Origin: Xanthostigma xanthostigma
Lineage: Eukaryota > Arthropoda > Insecta > Raphidioptera > Raphidiidae
Length of the DNA: 64,000 nt
Direction: 5' to 3'
Assembly (NCBI GenBank): GCA_963575645.1
Contig: OY754465.1
Location: 52,847,901 to 52,911,900 of the forward strand
The translations under genes were made by a program, and so were the position numbers. Positions 33,757-44,432 of this stretch are shown in pieces; position 1 is the stretch's first letter; each line of letters starts with the position of its first letter. Below the pieces are notes generated by a model. That model was not told where the DNA came from. It was given only the letters and a program-made list of their open reading frames with translations, and ran no database searches.

Positions 33757-34084
33757 TATAATACGCGTCACGAATCTAAAAGGCTCAGAAGTTAGATGCG
33801 AACGCGGGCTTGCGCTGTACAGTCTGTTGGAAAACTACACAAACTCGCAACTCAACAAAACTAAAATTACAATAACAACTTGACAATAACGTACTCGACT
33901 GTACTTTAAAGCAGGAAAGCGACAAGTGACAAAGGCAACGAGCGATCACGGCCAATCACCGACGAGCGCACGTTCCGTGCAGGTATCTGGGAGGTTTTGG
34001 GTGCCTCAACGACTCTAAAATGTGCATTTGTGACGCTGTTTGTGACTAACTTCCGAACCTTTTAGATCCGTGGCGCGTATTATA
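33757..34084. mobile_element. 328-bp MITE with 39-bp TIRs
   Basis: Left end TATAATACGCGTCACGAATC and the inverted right end TATAATACGCGCCACGGATC are followed on both sides by TAAAAGG(C/T)TC(A/G)GAAGTTAG. The TIR is about 39 bp with four mismatches. The interior is less AT-rich than the surroundings and non-coding. Confidence 0.85.
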
Positions 34085-34583
34085 AGGAATGTAGTGTGTA
34101 GCGGCCTTCACGTAGATTGCAGCGTACTGTATATTCGACAGTACTAAATAATGTACGTATGTACGTACATCGGCAACAAAGTACCTGTCCCTATGTCTGA
34201 TGCTTTCGCATTGTGTAAAGCGCCAATTTTTATTTTATGAGCGTAGTTATACTCAGACGAGTTTGGACCGCTCAGTGCTACGGCATTACAAAACGGTTTA
34301 TAGCGACAAGACGCAAAAAAAAAACTTCGCAATAACGAGTTTAAGTAGTTTTGCAACGGCCAATAATTCCGTTACACTGTGTTGAATCACGAAACTTTTT
34401 ACAGCTGTTTTGTAAATGCATTTTATTTATATTTTTATTTCTTTGCGTACATTTTTCTTGTTCTCTGAAATGTAAAGTTTATATTCTTTTATAAACAGCC
34501 GTTCTTTTAGTATCAGTTTCGTTTACCGACGTCTGCCGGGTTTCAAAATAAGTTTGAAATAATTGTAAAATGAACAATAGTAT
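34085..34583. other. No gene recognised
   Basis: Contains GTACGTATGTACGTACA at 34153 and otherwise ordinary sequence. Confidence 0.4.
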
Positions 34584-34802
34584 TGTAACAAAACTGCTCT
34601 AGTCCGTGGTGGAAATTATTTATTTAGGTACAATAATAAATGTTTAACAAAACAGTTAAACACACAAACGAAAGCGTACTTCTTTAACTTAACAGTAATA
34701 ATAACGTTAACAGAAACAAAATAACGACAGTTCCAAATAATAAAATAAAAGACTAAGTAACAGAAAACCCATAGTCGTCGTCCCAACAGAGGGCGCGCAA
34801 CA
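34584..34802 (-). mobile_element. LTR-like 3' end, copy 3, inverted
   Basis: On the minus strand it ends AATAAATAATTTCCACCACG...CAGTTTTGTTACA, as in copies 1 and 2. The opposite end abuts the CAGTATAATACACCAC segment preceding family B copy 3. TGTTGCGCGCCCTCTGTTGG near that end is a plausible LTR start but cannot be confirmed. Confidence 0.45.
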
Positions 34803-35192
34803 GTATAATACACCACAAGGGCCTAAAGTGTGGTGTATACTATTTTCTTCATACCTCGGTCGTAACCACACTTATTAAATACATTAATTAATCAATCACT
34901 TATTAATTACATAAATACACAGACAAATTCCAAGCAAGAAGTTTTGATGTTATATGTACGTAAAACACGAATGACAGCTGTTCGGGACTATTAGCTAAAA
35001 TGTAATAGGGCTGCTATGGAAACGACATCTAAATAACAGTTGATTGATTGTTTTTGCTTTACTACCGCCCGAACGTACGAACTTCCTGCATTGGTGCGTG
35101 TAATCTCACTAAGGAGTAAATGTTATACTTTATATGCCTTACAATTGGTGCCGAAAGTATGCACTTTCGAACGAGGTATATAAAGAAAAAAT
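34801..35192 (+). mobile_element. Family B MITE copy 3 with short palindromic leader
   Basis: The leader AGTATAATACACCAC ... GTGGTGTATACT (34802-34843) folds on itself, then the family B unit runs from TTCTTCATACCTCGG to CGAACGAGGTATATAAAG. Internal landmarks match copies 1 and 2. Confidence 0.75.
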
Positions 35193-35250
35193 ATTAACCG
35201 GCGACCATCTCTGTATACAAAGCAAGCGCATTGACCATTGCATCACGTAA

Positions 35251-35322
35251 AGGCCGCTTCACACGAGACTAGATTTGCCGCTAGATTTGACTACTAGTTT
35301 TTTTAATTGCTTTTCAAGATGC
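35251..35322 (-). mobile_element. Family D MITE, terminal fragment
   Basis: AGGCCGCTTCACACGAGACT followed by AGATTTGCCGCTAGATTTGACTACTAGTTTTT and AATTGCTTTT is the inverted right end of family D. It is truncated after about 70 bp and preceded by TAA. Confidence 0.8.
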
Positions 35323-35964
35323 TCAATTACAATTTCAGGAATAATTATTAAATCGATTCAATCTATTTTTTTTTTAATTGAGCCTTTTTCAAAAAAGGGC
35401 CATTAAAAAGCGTAAAATAACAAAGTTTTGAGGTCAGCATCAATTTGATATAAACTTTATTATTTTACGTTTTTAGTGACTCTTTTTTGAAGAAAGTTCA
35501 ATTAAAAAAAAATTTATTTTTAATTTTTTAGTTATTAATTAAATTAAATTAATTATTTATAAAAAGTTGTTGAATCTATTTTGCTAAAATTTATATGATA
35601 CCAGCGTTGACACGCATTGGCTTAGCAAGAGGGGGGGGGGGTCAGGTGGGTCTGGCTTACCCTAGAATCCTTCTGGCAATAACAAGATAAATATACAATA
35701 ATCTACATATATTTTTGTCGTGAAATTTCTCCAGAAAGTCGTGTTGATCGATTTCGCTTCTATGAACAGTTTTCAAATTATGTGTAAGTGGCAGCTGGTA
35801 ATGGTAGGTAGAGTTGAAAATTTGGCCCCCCTTTGACAAAATCGTTACTACGCCTATGTTGACACATACTCTATCGAAAAAAAAAATAAATCATCGAAAT
35901 CGGTTCACAGCTGGCCAAGATATCGACGGACACACATACAAGAAAAAACAATCGAATTCGCCAA
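35323..35964. other. No gene; poly-G run and AT-rich sequence
   Basis: A 12-G homopolymer lies at 35630-35641. A and T runs at 35380-35540 form a weak inverted pair (AAAGCGTAAAATAACAAAG / CTTTATTATTTTACG). No other feature. Confidence 0.4.
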
Positions 35965-36590
35965 GGGAAGGAACTGATTCTAGTGATCTCTGATGGCAGA
36001 AAATGAAAGCTGTATATGCTTTAATCAAATTTATATATTTCATCTGACAGTTAGTTTGTTGTAATGAGTGAACTAAAGAAAAAGAATTTATTCTTGTCTG
36101 TGATCTGTGCATGTATTGGTTTCTAATGCATTTATATCATTGCTACAAATAAATTAAAAAAATTATAGAAATTTAGGATTTAGTTAGGTTAAAAAGGATT
36201 TCATAATCACAGTTAACAAATTTTCATCATGCAATATGAAAAAGAAAACTGTTTTATTTAATGGAAAAAATTTAAAAAAAGATAAATAAATTGATGTACG
36301 TATAATATATAAACAGAAAAAAAGAAGTACCCGATGAAGACAAATCAAAGTTTCAAAAATGTACTTGCTCTCTGACTATATAATGTGATTCGCTTTAAAC
36401 ATCTGTTCTCCTTCTACTAGATGTTTTTTAGAATTACCCAAATACTTAATAATATCAGTAATATTTATTTCGAATTTATTATCCATTATCAATAAATTAT
36501 GTGACGTTTACTTTAAAAATGATTAAAGCATATACAGCTTTTATTTTCTGCCACCAGGGAGCACTAGAATCAGTTCCCATGGCGAATAGA
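35965..36590. mobile_element. Inverted-repeat pair, probable TIR element
   Basis: GGAACTGATTCTAGTG...TGGCAGAAAATGAAAGCTG (about 35970-36032) is matched inverted by CAGCTTTTATTTTCTGCCACC...CACTAGAATCAGTTCCCATGG at 36535-36582. The arms are about 60 bp at roughly 88% identity with a 500-bp AT-rich interior lacking coding frames. The frames on opposite strands over the arms mirror each other and are not genes. Confidence 0.6.
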
Positions 36591-37370
36591 GAATCTTCAG
36601 CTTTTTTTGAAAATAGAACAGAATCTCTCTTTTTCAAAAAGCTACAACTTGAATATAGATTTTGTGCAAAATTAAAACCTAGATATAAGCGAAACTCATC
36701 TCTGACGCACAAAAGCGATAATAATTGAAAATGGCGACGACCGAAATCAATGTATTTATAATTAAAAACAAAAGCTGACGAGATTCCGGTTCTGCATATA
36801 AAATCAGTGCCTACCTCCCAACTATATATGTTACATTGTAATTATAAAGAAAACATTCGCTCGAACGATCAAATGGAAAATGCCATCCGTTGCAAACGCT
36901 ATAGAAAAACTAGAACAGACAAATCAATATTCTATGTACATGACTGATTGCAAAAAGTAAAATGTTAAAAAAAAACATGAAAATAAAACTCGATTTCAAG
37001 TCTGCATCATCATCAGCATCGGGGGATAAATAAATCGTATTATTTATTACGAACGCTACATTATTTAAAAAAATATAAAATGAATGTTATTAACTGATGC
37101 AGATGTGTTCTGTGTACCTTTTAGAAACCTTTCATATCGTTTTTTTTTATAAATGCTGTACATAAACTTTTCGATCTATTTTACTACAAAATTAGTTTCC
37201 TGTTCGATTTTAGAGCAACGTCTAAATGGTGCTAAATATCTTTTTGCATTCAAACATGTAATTTACACTTTATTTTATTACACAACAGACAAAGCGCTTA
37301 ATAGTTATTGGCGTAACTAGTAGTCTAAGTCATTCATGGCGTGTCATGACTTAGCCTACAAGTTGCGCCC
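36591..37370. other. No feature recognised
   Basis: AT-rich, no coding or repeat evidence. Confidence 0.4.
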
Positions 37371-37780
37371 ATAATTTTATTCAACAATTGCGCGTTATTC
37401 ATGTTTTAATTATAATGAGATGTTGTAAATATCTATTTATTTCTTTATAAAAAAAACTGTCAATACTAACAGCACCAAACAGCACGATTCAATGTTTTGG
37501 TTTAAGGTTAGCCGGTTATGAATAAACTCCATGTCGAAAACATTCGGCCTCTCAATTTTAGTCTCAATGGGTAACAACGGAGTTGTTGTTACCTACTATT
37601 TCGTTACGACTCAGAAAATAGTTACGTTTATTTTCATTACTTCACAATGGCCGAGCTAGTAGGAATCTTCATTGAGTTATGACAAGTAATTGTCACCAGT
37701 CGGTAAATGGCTATTTAGGGTTCGGTTTTTAGGCATGATAAAACATGAATAACGCGCATGAGTTGAATAAACTAAATTGT
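37371..37780. mobile_element. Inverted-repeat pair, probable MITE
   Basis: TTATTCAACAATTGCGCG, TTATTCATGTTTTA (37378-37409) is matched inverted by TAAAACATGAATAACGCGCA, TGAGTTGAATAAA (37739-37770). The interior contains a small palindrome GGTAACAACGGAGTTGTTGTTACC near 37570. Non-coding. Confidence 0.6.
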
Positions 37781-37900
37781 TGCAACAAAATATAATAATA
37801 ATGCGTTTAACGTCCGTTTCTCGACTTTATGTCAGAACAGGCACCATTCGCACCATTACTATTTTCCATCTATCACACTTCCCGTTATTTTCCACTTAAT

Positions 37901-38737
37901 TTCGGCCAAAAAACTGGTTTTGGCCTAGTTTCGGTTTCGGCTGCCCATCCTGCCGAAACTAGGACCGAAACCGAAACTGCATTCGGGAGGTTTCGCGCTG
38001 AAATGCGGTTCAGCTGCGAATGACGAATTGTTTTTTATGTCTATGCGCTCCGCATTTTTTTCAGTTTAAGAGAAAACTTTTTTATTTTAATACTTTCGAA
38101 TGAAGAATTATTTGCAACAAAAAATTATTTAGTTGTTGTATTTGGTAGGTAGGTACTTATTAATTTTAATTTTATTGTAGTTTGCTAACAAGAGTACCAT
38201 ACAATAAAATGACCAAAGTTTAGAAGAAATAATTTTGTTCTTAAGATGAAAGAGTTTTTTTTTTTTTTGTTGTGTATATGTCGCCGAGATATTGTCAAAC
38301 CCGTGATATTATAATTTCACTTAATGAAATTATAATATAACGAATCTTTGTCAATCGTGATATTGTAATTTCACTAGTGAAATTACAAAATCACGGATTT
38401 GACAATATCCCGGCGACATATATAATAGGTATATTATACCCAACATATCTATTAGGTAAATACTTTTTACTAAAAAGTAATTTTGTTTTGTAGCTTTTAT
38501 TTTATTTCATAATATTAAAAAAAAGTATATTTATTTGTGTTTTTGAAATAAGGGGGGTAAAAATATAATAAGTTAATGATTAGTTAAAATATCAGAGGCT
38601 AAATGATTCATATGACGTGATTACCTAATTTAAAAATAAAAAAATAATAATAAAGCCCAATTATGATAATGTTTACTTTATTTTTCCCACGAAAACATGA
38701 AGTTTCGGTTTCGGCCGTAAAAACTAGTTTCGGTCAG
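37901..38737. mobile_element. Insertion with CCGAAAC-rich ends inside SINE copy 5
   Basis: Left end TTCGGCC...TTTCGGTTTCGGC and right end AAGTTTCGGTTTCGGCCG...AGTTTCGGTCAG place clustered TTTCGGTTTCGG motifs near both borders, similar in style to the repeated palindromes near the ends of the two hAT-type MITEs at 3038 and 22879. Its boundaries are set by the flanking SINE. A further MITE lies inside at 38275-38423. No clean TSD was seen. Confidence 0.65.
38275..38423. mobile_element. 149-bp MITE nested at the third level
   Basis: Ends TATATGTCGCCGAGATATTG and CAATATCCCGGCGACATATA are inverted repeats that continue through GTCAAA and the ATCACG motif. Internally two palindromes (TAATTTCACTTAATGAAATTA and TAATTTCACTAGTGAAATTA) make two further hairpins. 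Non-coding. Confidence 0.85.
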
Positions 38738-38972
38738 ACACTAGAAGGAATTTTAAGACATTCGGATAATGTAGGCGAATTTTGAGCATAAGAGTTTGAC
38801 AGGTAATCGGCCATGGCCTTGAATAAGGAACTATCTCGATATTCATCTGGAATTATTGAGGGAAACCATGGAAAACCTCAACAAGATGTCCGGTACAGGA
38901 ATTACCCTTTCTCGACGAGAGGCAGCAGGAAAAAATCTCAGACCCCCGCCGGGATTGGAACCCCCTTCGGTA

Positions 38973-39467
38973 GGTTTCATCATTTATAGATACCTCTCTG
39001 AGTACCCAATAACAGCAAACACAATACGCGCCATAAACGTTTTTGTCTTGTGACCACGGTAACATATTACATAGGTTGGTAGCAGTCATGTATGCTGCCG
39101 ATGCAATTCATTGCATTTTGCATTTGTCGTGTTGGCAATACTTGCATGTTTGCGTGGCGATGTTGTATTAAGTTTATTTGTTCATTGGAGCGCGCTAATA
39201 TGCCAGTGAATTTTCAATTTTCTCCGCCGGCAATTTGCCGTGTAATGAATTGCACATGAAAATTATATCATCGCTCAATCGAGTTTACTGATAATGTAAA
39301 TGCACAGTGGCGTAACTTCAGAAACAATAACCAGACATTTTTAACACAAAATAAAATAGGTAAAAACACCTTTAAGTTAAACGGTTCTATTGTACAATTG
39401 ACGATGTACTAAAAACTTGAAAATGCTGATGAGATGGCAAGGAAAGGATCATCAACTCCATGCAACA
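38973..39467. other. No feature recognised
   Basis: No gene or repeat boundary seen. Confidence 0.4.
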
Positions 39468-39800
39468 GTCATTTCTTTAAATATTTATAATTGCTTTCGA
39501 AAGTTAGCGACACTACTTGTCACTTTCTACGAAATAATGATCAGCTAACAATTTCGAAGCACCATTTAAATCTGTTTGCTAAAAGCCCAAATTCTATGCC
39601 TATAAAACTATATAATCATTTACCGGCTAATGTTAAATGGCTTAGCCTATCTTGTTTCAAACGGACCATCAAGCGTCTCTTAATTCAGCACACTTTTTAT
39701 TCAATCCAGGAATTTTTTTCTACCCCATTGTAATTTCTATATTTGACTTGTTCCGCACATTTATGTCAACGGAATAAATAAACTTTATTATTATTATTAT
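39468..39800 (+). mobile_element. LINE 3' end, second copy of the 15578 family
   Basis: About 330 bp nearly identical to 15960-16330: frame 39491-39733 carries the same LFAKSPNSMPIKLYN and SCFKRTIKRLLIQHTFYSI segments, stop, AATAAATAAACTTT and TTA tail. Strongly 5'-truncated. A small deletion in the frame relative to the other copy is visible at about 39640. Confidence 0.85.
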
Positions 39801-39939
39801 TTAGATGAGTTTAGTTACAGTTAGTAATTATAATAATATTTTACAGAGTAGCTACTGTTTGCTACAATTGTTAAGAAACACCCATTGTTACAACGCTATC
39901 AACATAGAAAAATTAGTTTATATTTTCAAACAATGTCAC

Positions 39940-40011
39940 CGTCGGGATACGAACCCCGAATCTTTCCACTCTCGCGGCGGACTGAGTTACATTACACCAC
40001 AGTGACACAAC
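39940..40011 (-). pseudogene. tRNA-like SINE head in left arm of palindrome
   Basis: Inverted twin of 40299-40370, identical in sequence, running in the opposite direction so the two tRNA-like heads face away from the palindrome centre. Confidence 0.6.
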
Positions 40012-40298
40012 TATCAAACTATCATTCTAATATTTATAGCATTGGTAACTGATTTTTTCACATCATGCGAGAGCCAATTATATTAGTTAACGCTAGATAT
40101 GAACCAACACAGTAGTGAGAGCTATGAGTGAATCAAAGGTTATTTAATGTAAGGAAACAATTTCACCTTTGATTCACTCATAGCTCTCACTACTGTGTTG
40201 GTTCATATCTAGCGTTAACTAATATAATTGGCTCTCGCATGATGTGAAAAAATCAGTTACCAATGCTATAAATATTAGAATGATAGTTTGATAGTTGT

Positions 40299-40370
40299 GT
40301 CACTGTGGTGTAATGTAACTCAGTCCGCCGCGAGAGTGGAAAGATTCGGGGTTCGTATCCCGACGGTGAC
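40299..40370 (+). pseudogene. tRNA-like SINE head in right arm of palindrome
   Basis: 72 nt that fold like a tRNA: acceptor GTCACTG/CGGTGAC pairs over all seven positions (one G-T), an anticodon-like stem TCCGC/GTGGA with loop CGCGAGA, and a B box GGTTCGTATCC. It lacks U33 and has an 8-nt T loop, so it is not a normal tRNA. The following 100 bp ending in TATTATTATTATT make it the head of a SINE of a family different from that at 6450. Confidence 0.6.
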
Positions 40371-40489
40371 ATTGTTTGAAAATATAAACTAATTTTTCTA
40401 TGTTGATAGCGTTGTAACAATGGGTGTTTCTTAACAATTGTAGCAAACAGTAGCTACTTTGTAAAATATTATTATTATTATTGGCCCAG

Positions 40490-40630
40490 AACCTGACCTG
40501 ACTAGGTCAACGGGATGTACCCTATAGATTTTTGATTCCCAAGAGTCTTGACTCTTGACAGACAGACGGACTACAAAGTGGTCCTATAATGGTTACTTTT
40601 TTCCTTTTGAGGTACGGAACCCTAAAAAGA
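40490..40630 (-). repeat. Lepidoptera-type GGGTTCCGTACCTC repeat
   Basis: On the minus strand: TTAGGGTTCCGTACCTCAAA, AGGAAAAAAGTAACCATTATAGG, then GTCCGTCTGTCTGTC. I recall this order of phrases from a very abundant moth/butterfly dispersed element. It is the best single hint of the order of the host. Confidence 0.65.
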
Positions 40631-41695
40631 AGTAGGCACGCTTCTTCGACGCTGCCATTCGAATTCTAAACACTGCTTCCAGAAAGAGTACATACCTACC
40701 CCGATATATAGTGACTTAGTACAGAGTCAAAAGTTTTGGAAAATTAAATTAAAAAAATAAAATTAATTTCCCGTTTCCATGAAAAATACATAGCTTTATC
40801 TTAAGTTCTGCCCTAGTACTGTTTGTACGACCCACTTCTGATAAACAATAACCTCGAGAAACTTTGAAAACAATTTTATTAAAAAAAAAACTCCCTGCGT
40901 TGTAAACACAGAAAAGAATTTATCAATCTGATCTGCATTCTAGAAATGCGTAAACGAATGAAAAATCATTTTTTAAAAGAATTAATTTAAACTAATCGTA
41001 TCTGCCAGCCTGAAGAATGGAGTTCGTTTATAACATGTCTCTAAGGGGAGAGGTGCTGCATTGTTGTCAAATTAACTAGCATCTCAATTCTCAACAAGCG
41101 GGCGGACACGACCGAAAGAAATTCTTTTTAAAGAAGGCGGTTGCTTCCAACAAGACAAAAGTACTATAACAAACTAGTACACACTTTTGAACAGGACCGG
41201 ATCAAAGCACTCCCAAAGCAAACACGTGGAGATATATAGGTCAGTTTTTGGAGTTTGGATTTTGAGTTATAAGGCCCGGTACGGTATGAGTAGTAAAATC
41301 AATTGGTGAAGCGTTACGCTCCACCGCTTCAAGTGTGGCGTTACATTCGTTCGCTTTAAAAGAAACAAACATATAGTAGGATTTAACGTGCGAAAGAATG
41401 AGATACATTACACAGCGTATCTAAGGAGTAAATTCCAATCGTGCGTCGGAGCTGACACACATACACTTTTTTTTTAAGGGCCGATTTGGAGGGAGGTACG
41501 TAAAATGAATGAAACGAAAAATACTGACACAAATAATTAGTGACGACACAGTCATAGAAACGCAATATAAACATCGGCGTTTTGTTATTATACTATACCA
41601 AAGATAAATTTTAAATGCATGCAATTCATAATAAAATAAAATGAATCGCAAAAGTAGGTACAATATAAGAAATTTCACTTCGAACGTGTGTTTTA
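40631..41695. other. No gene recognised
   Basis: No supported frames or repeat ends. Small minus-strand frames at 41383-41678 overlap each other and show no family signature. Confidence 0.4.
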
Positions 41696-42118
41696 AGGCC
41701 GCTGCACACGAGGCTAGAAACGCTGCTAGGGAGTTCTGCTAGCCAGTAGGCTGGATACGAAACTGGAAATGACGTCACTGCTGGCTGCCTTGCTAGCTCA
41801 GAAAACAGGTTTTAAAATTAGAACAGGGGCTATTTTCCATGCTAGATTTGCGGATAGGTATGAGCAAGAACCAATCAGGAAGCAGTATCTTCACTTGAAC
41901 AAACGCCCACATGGCGTCATTCTGCCAGACACGTTTTGCTCTGTGTTTATATTCTGTCACTGCGCGCGCACCAGATCTATCCACAAAACAAACTTGAAAA
42001 ATAGTCTCGTGTGAAGCGAGCACTTAACAGCAATCAAGAAAACCAGCGCTAGAAAACTAGTAGGCAAATCTAGCAAGGAATCTAGCAGCGTTTCTAGCCT
42101 CGTGGACAGTGGTCTTTA
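41696..42118 (+). mobile_element. Family D MITE copy 3, complete, TSD TTA
   Basis: AGGCCGCTGCACACGAGGCT at the left end and an inverted, slightly mutated right end (AGCCTCGTGGACAGTGGTCT) flanked by TTA at 41693-41695 and 42119-42121. 423 bp with all family landmarks including AGTCTCGTGTGAAGCGAGC about 110 bp before the right end. Frames of 76-81 codons within it recur in other copies and follow the repeat. Confidence 0.9.
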
Positions 42119-43163
42119 TATGGGTAAAAACTAGCAACCCTGTCCCGATTTTTCCGGGATATAATATAGTTTTTGCTCGCGACTCGTTGTTCGTTATATC
42201 TAGTATCGCGGACGGCCATCCCAAGCTGCGCCTGCTCACTCAATCGTCCGCGTGTATTTGCGACAAGAAAAAACTAAAGCCTGGTTTGTTCACGACAACG
42301 CTGCATAATAGCTCTGATATCTTCACACCAGTTAAAAAAAAAACGCACGGGTTGCACTCCGGGAGTGCCGGCAGAAGTGAAAACTTGAATATTAACGTCT
42401 TACGAATTTTCGATCAGGTCACGTGTCCTGACGCGAGTTTAACATTTATTACACATTACAAAAAAAGTGTACAACGCCGCTAAAGAAGTTTTCACTTCAA
42501 AAATGATTACGTAATATAGCCTACCTTACACAATGTGTATTTTCTTTCAAAATGTTGACAAAAACATACCTGAAACAAAAGAAAAAACATGTTAATATTA
42601 GATTATTGAATTTTTTTTAAGAATGGGGTTTTTGTAACACATCTTCGCATTGGTGGTTAAACACACGGATTTTTGATGACACGTGACGAACCGCCCTTCT
42701 GTAGGACGTGTGATACTCAAGTCTCCGTCTCACATGCTTTGTCCAGTTTAGGGACACACGATCTGTCGGTGGTTTTAGGAAATTAGCATGATTTGCTGTT
42801 TCGTTTTTAGAAGAAACCTATCTTGATCGATTTATATAATTTTTATATATAAAATATATAAAACACCAAGGTACATATTTTTATAATGTTTTTTTATATA
42901 TAAAACACATTTCTTATTTATCTATTGTTTTTTGTTTTAAATTTTGTTTTGATGTACTGTGTTCTATAATTACAGGCTAAGTTACGATTTAATTTATTTG
43001 TATTCATTCAACTAACTCTTGTAGAATATATTAAAAAAAGAACTCTCGCAGTATGTGGATGTTGTAATCCGTTGCTACAAATACAAACACAGGTAATTAT
43101 ATTGTTATATTCAATAAATAAAATTATCGACCAATTTTTCAGACAATATATTAACAAAAAAAC
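42119..43163. other. No gene; small inverted-repeat segment
   Basis: GCAGAAGTGAAAACTTGAA (42371) and AAAGAAGTTTTCACTTCA (42482) form an inverted pair about 100 bp apart, following GCACTCCGGGAGTGCCGG. I recall this combination from lepidopteran repeats. The 124-codon frame 42109-42483 starts in family D and is not credible. From 43109 a piece also found at 3866 precedes the next element. Confidence 0.45.
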
Positions 43164-43771
43164 AAAATTGGTTGTCTGTAAAGTCGGTTTACGGACGATA
43201 GTTTTACGTGATAACGTATTCCGTAATACATAACCTAAATTTATATAATAATTATAATAATTCGAATCTATGATATTGCATCTTTCGCTTCAAATTTAGG
43301 TTAATTTTATTTATTTAAATTACTCACCATATAATATAATTGTTCTTTTAACTTTCTTTCTTTCGTATTTATTTTAAGTCTCAAAGATTCGCTGTCATAA
43401 TATTTATAAAACAATTGTTTCACTATTTATAATATAAAATTCCAAAACCTACTTACAATATTTAAGTATTTTCATACGTCAAAAAATTGATTTTTATAAT
43501 GATAAAATTTGTAAGAAAACGATTTTTTCGAGAGATGAGACCTAGCTAAAACGATTTTTTGCCCCCCAAAATCCCTTTTCAGTAAATTTCATCCAAATCG
43601 TTAGGGCCGTTTTCGAGAAAAGCACGCACAGGGTCAGGCGGAACGTTACGCGTTACGAACGTTAGGAACGTTTCGTTAGGAACATTACACTTTTTCGTGC
43701 ATGCAGCCGGTGTTTTATCAATTTATAAGATTGGTGATTCATCAATTTATAAGACGTTATCACGTCAAAAA
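43164..43771 (-). mobile_element. Family A (HINE-like) copy 4, about 600 bp, inverted
   Basis: Starts AAAATTGGTTGTCTGTAAAG (inverted 3' end with hairpin), then GATAGTTTTACGTGATAACG, and ends CGTTATCACGTCAAAAA. The interior is close to copy 1: GTAAGTAGGTTTTGGAATT-type segment, ATCCCTTTTCAGTAAATTTC, GTTAGGGCCGTTTTCGAGAA and GCACGCACAGGGTCAGGCGG. Confidence 0.75.
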
Positions 43772-43787
43772 TATAATTATGTAATAC

Positions 43788-43835
43788 ATTAACGTTTCGA
43801 TCTGGATTTGGACCTTCTTCAGAACTGATCTAAAA
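43788..43835 (-). ncRNA. Hammerhead-like motif (c)
   Basis: Minus strand CTGAAGAAGGTCC...GATCGAAACGTTAATGTA: core CTGAAGA and GAAAC present, inner stem only four pairs with a wobble, third stem three pairs. Probably decayed. It directly follows family A copy 4. Confidence 0.3.
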
Positions 43836-44432
43836 ATATAAAAAATATTTAATGATTAATATCTAATTCACTTTTTATAAAATTTAGTTTTATTTATTGG
43901 AGAGTTCTAATCAGACGTTAATCAAAGATTTGTATATTGTTATATGTATAAACCGCGCAAAAACGTCACAGTTGTTCGTAACGACAAATCACAGAGTTGT
44001 TCCTTCGCAAAATCCACAAAACGCCCTTAAAGAAATTTTACTTCAAAAAAATGCCATAATCGGTTTCGCCTCGTGGCCACAGATGTAAATGTTAACCGGC
44101 ATATACAATGGCAAGAACAAGTCGTTCAGAATCGCATTTTCTGTAGACGCGGAGGGGTACGTAGCTTAAAACGGGATCGGTACTAGTACCGGTGCGGAGG
44201 CAATGAGAGAATAAAAAGAGGAGGAGGAGGAGGAGGTCGGCGACGGCGGCGGCGAGGAGTGATAGCAAACAGCGCCACTAGATGGGAGTGTAAAACGCAC
44301 GTTCACGACAACGAATAAGACATTTTGCATTTGTCAGCACGTCTCCGTGATAAATTGAAAGAGCGGAAGAACGCCTCCTCCTCTCCCTCCACTCCCTCAA
44401 TCCTTGGCCGTTCTACCTGATCCTCTCTCTTA
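43836..44432. other. No gene; purine-rich low complexity
   Basis: At 44217-44257 a run of GGA followed by CGG-type triplets (GAGGAGGAGGAGG...GGCGGCGGCG) stands out as GC-rich low complexity. No coding frame with family resemblance crosses it. Confidence 0.5.

Larger units (their letters stand above)
37791..38972 (-). mobile_element. tRNA-derived SINE copy 5, split by a nested element
   Basis: The minus-strand SINE tail and 3' body lie at 37791-37900 (AATGCGTTTAACGTCCG ... CACTTCCCGTTATTTTCC). The 5' body and head resume at about 38738 (GGAATTTTAAGACATTCGG ... GGGATTGGAACCC) to 38972. The interruption is an 840-bp insertion. The very start of the tRNA head is not recognisable. Confidence 0.8.
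39830..40475. repeat. Near-perfect palindrome, 311-bp arms and 24-bp spacer
   Basis: Left arm 39830-40140 and right arm 40165-40475 are inverted copies. By eye I find only one difference (ACAGAGTAG versus ACAAAGTAG). The outer 180 bp of each arm is a tRNA-headed SINE with its ATT tail pointing outward; the inner 130 bp is other sequence. An inverted duplication this uniform is recent, under gene conversion, or an assembly artefact. Confidence 0.9.

Noticed and set aside
40299-40370. Functional tRNA gene in the palindrome
   Set aside because: Acceptor pairs well, but U33 is missing, the T loop has eight bases and an ATT-tailed body follows, so it is a SINE head.
42109-42483. 124-codon frame
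   Set aside because: Begins inside a family D MITE and runs across its border into another repeat.
44217-44257. GC-rich triplet run as part of a coding exon
   Set aside because: Low-complexity GGA/CGG repeat; no frame with supporting sequence on either side.
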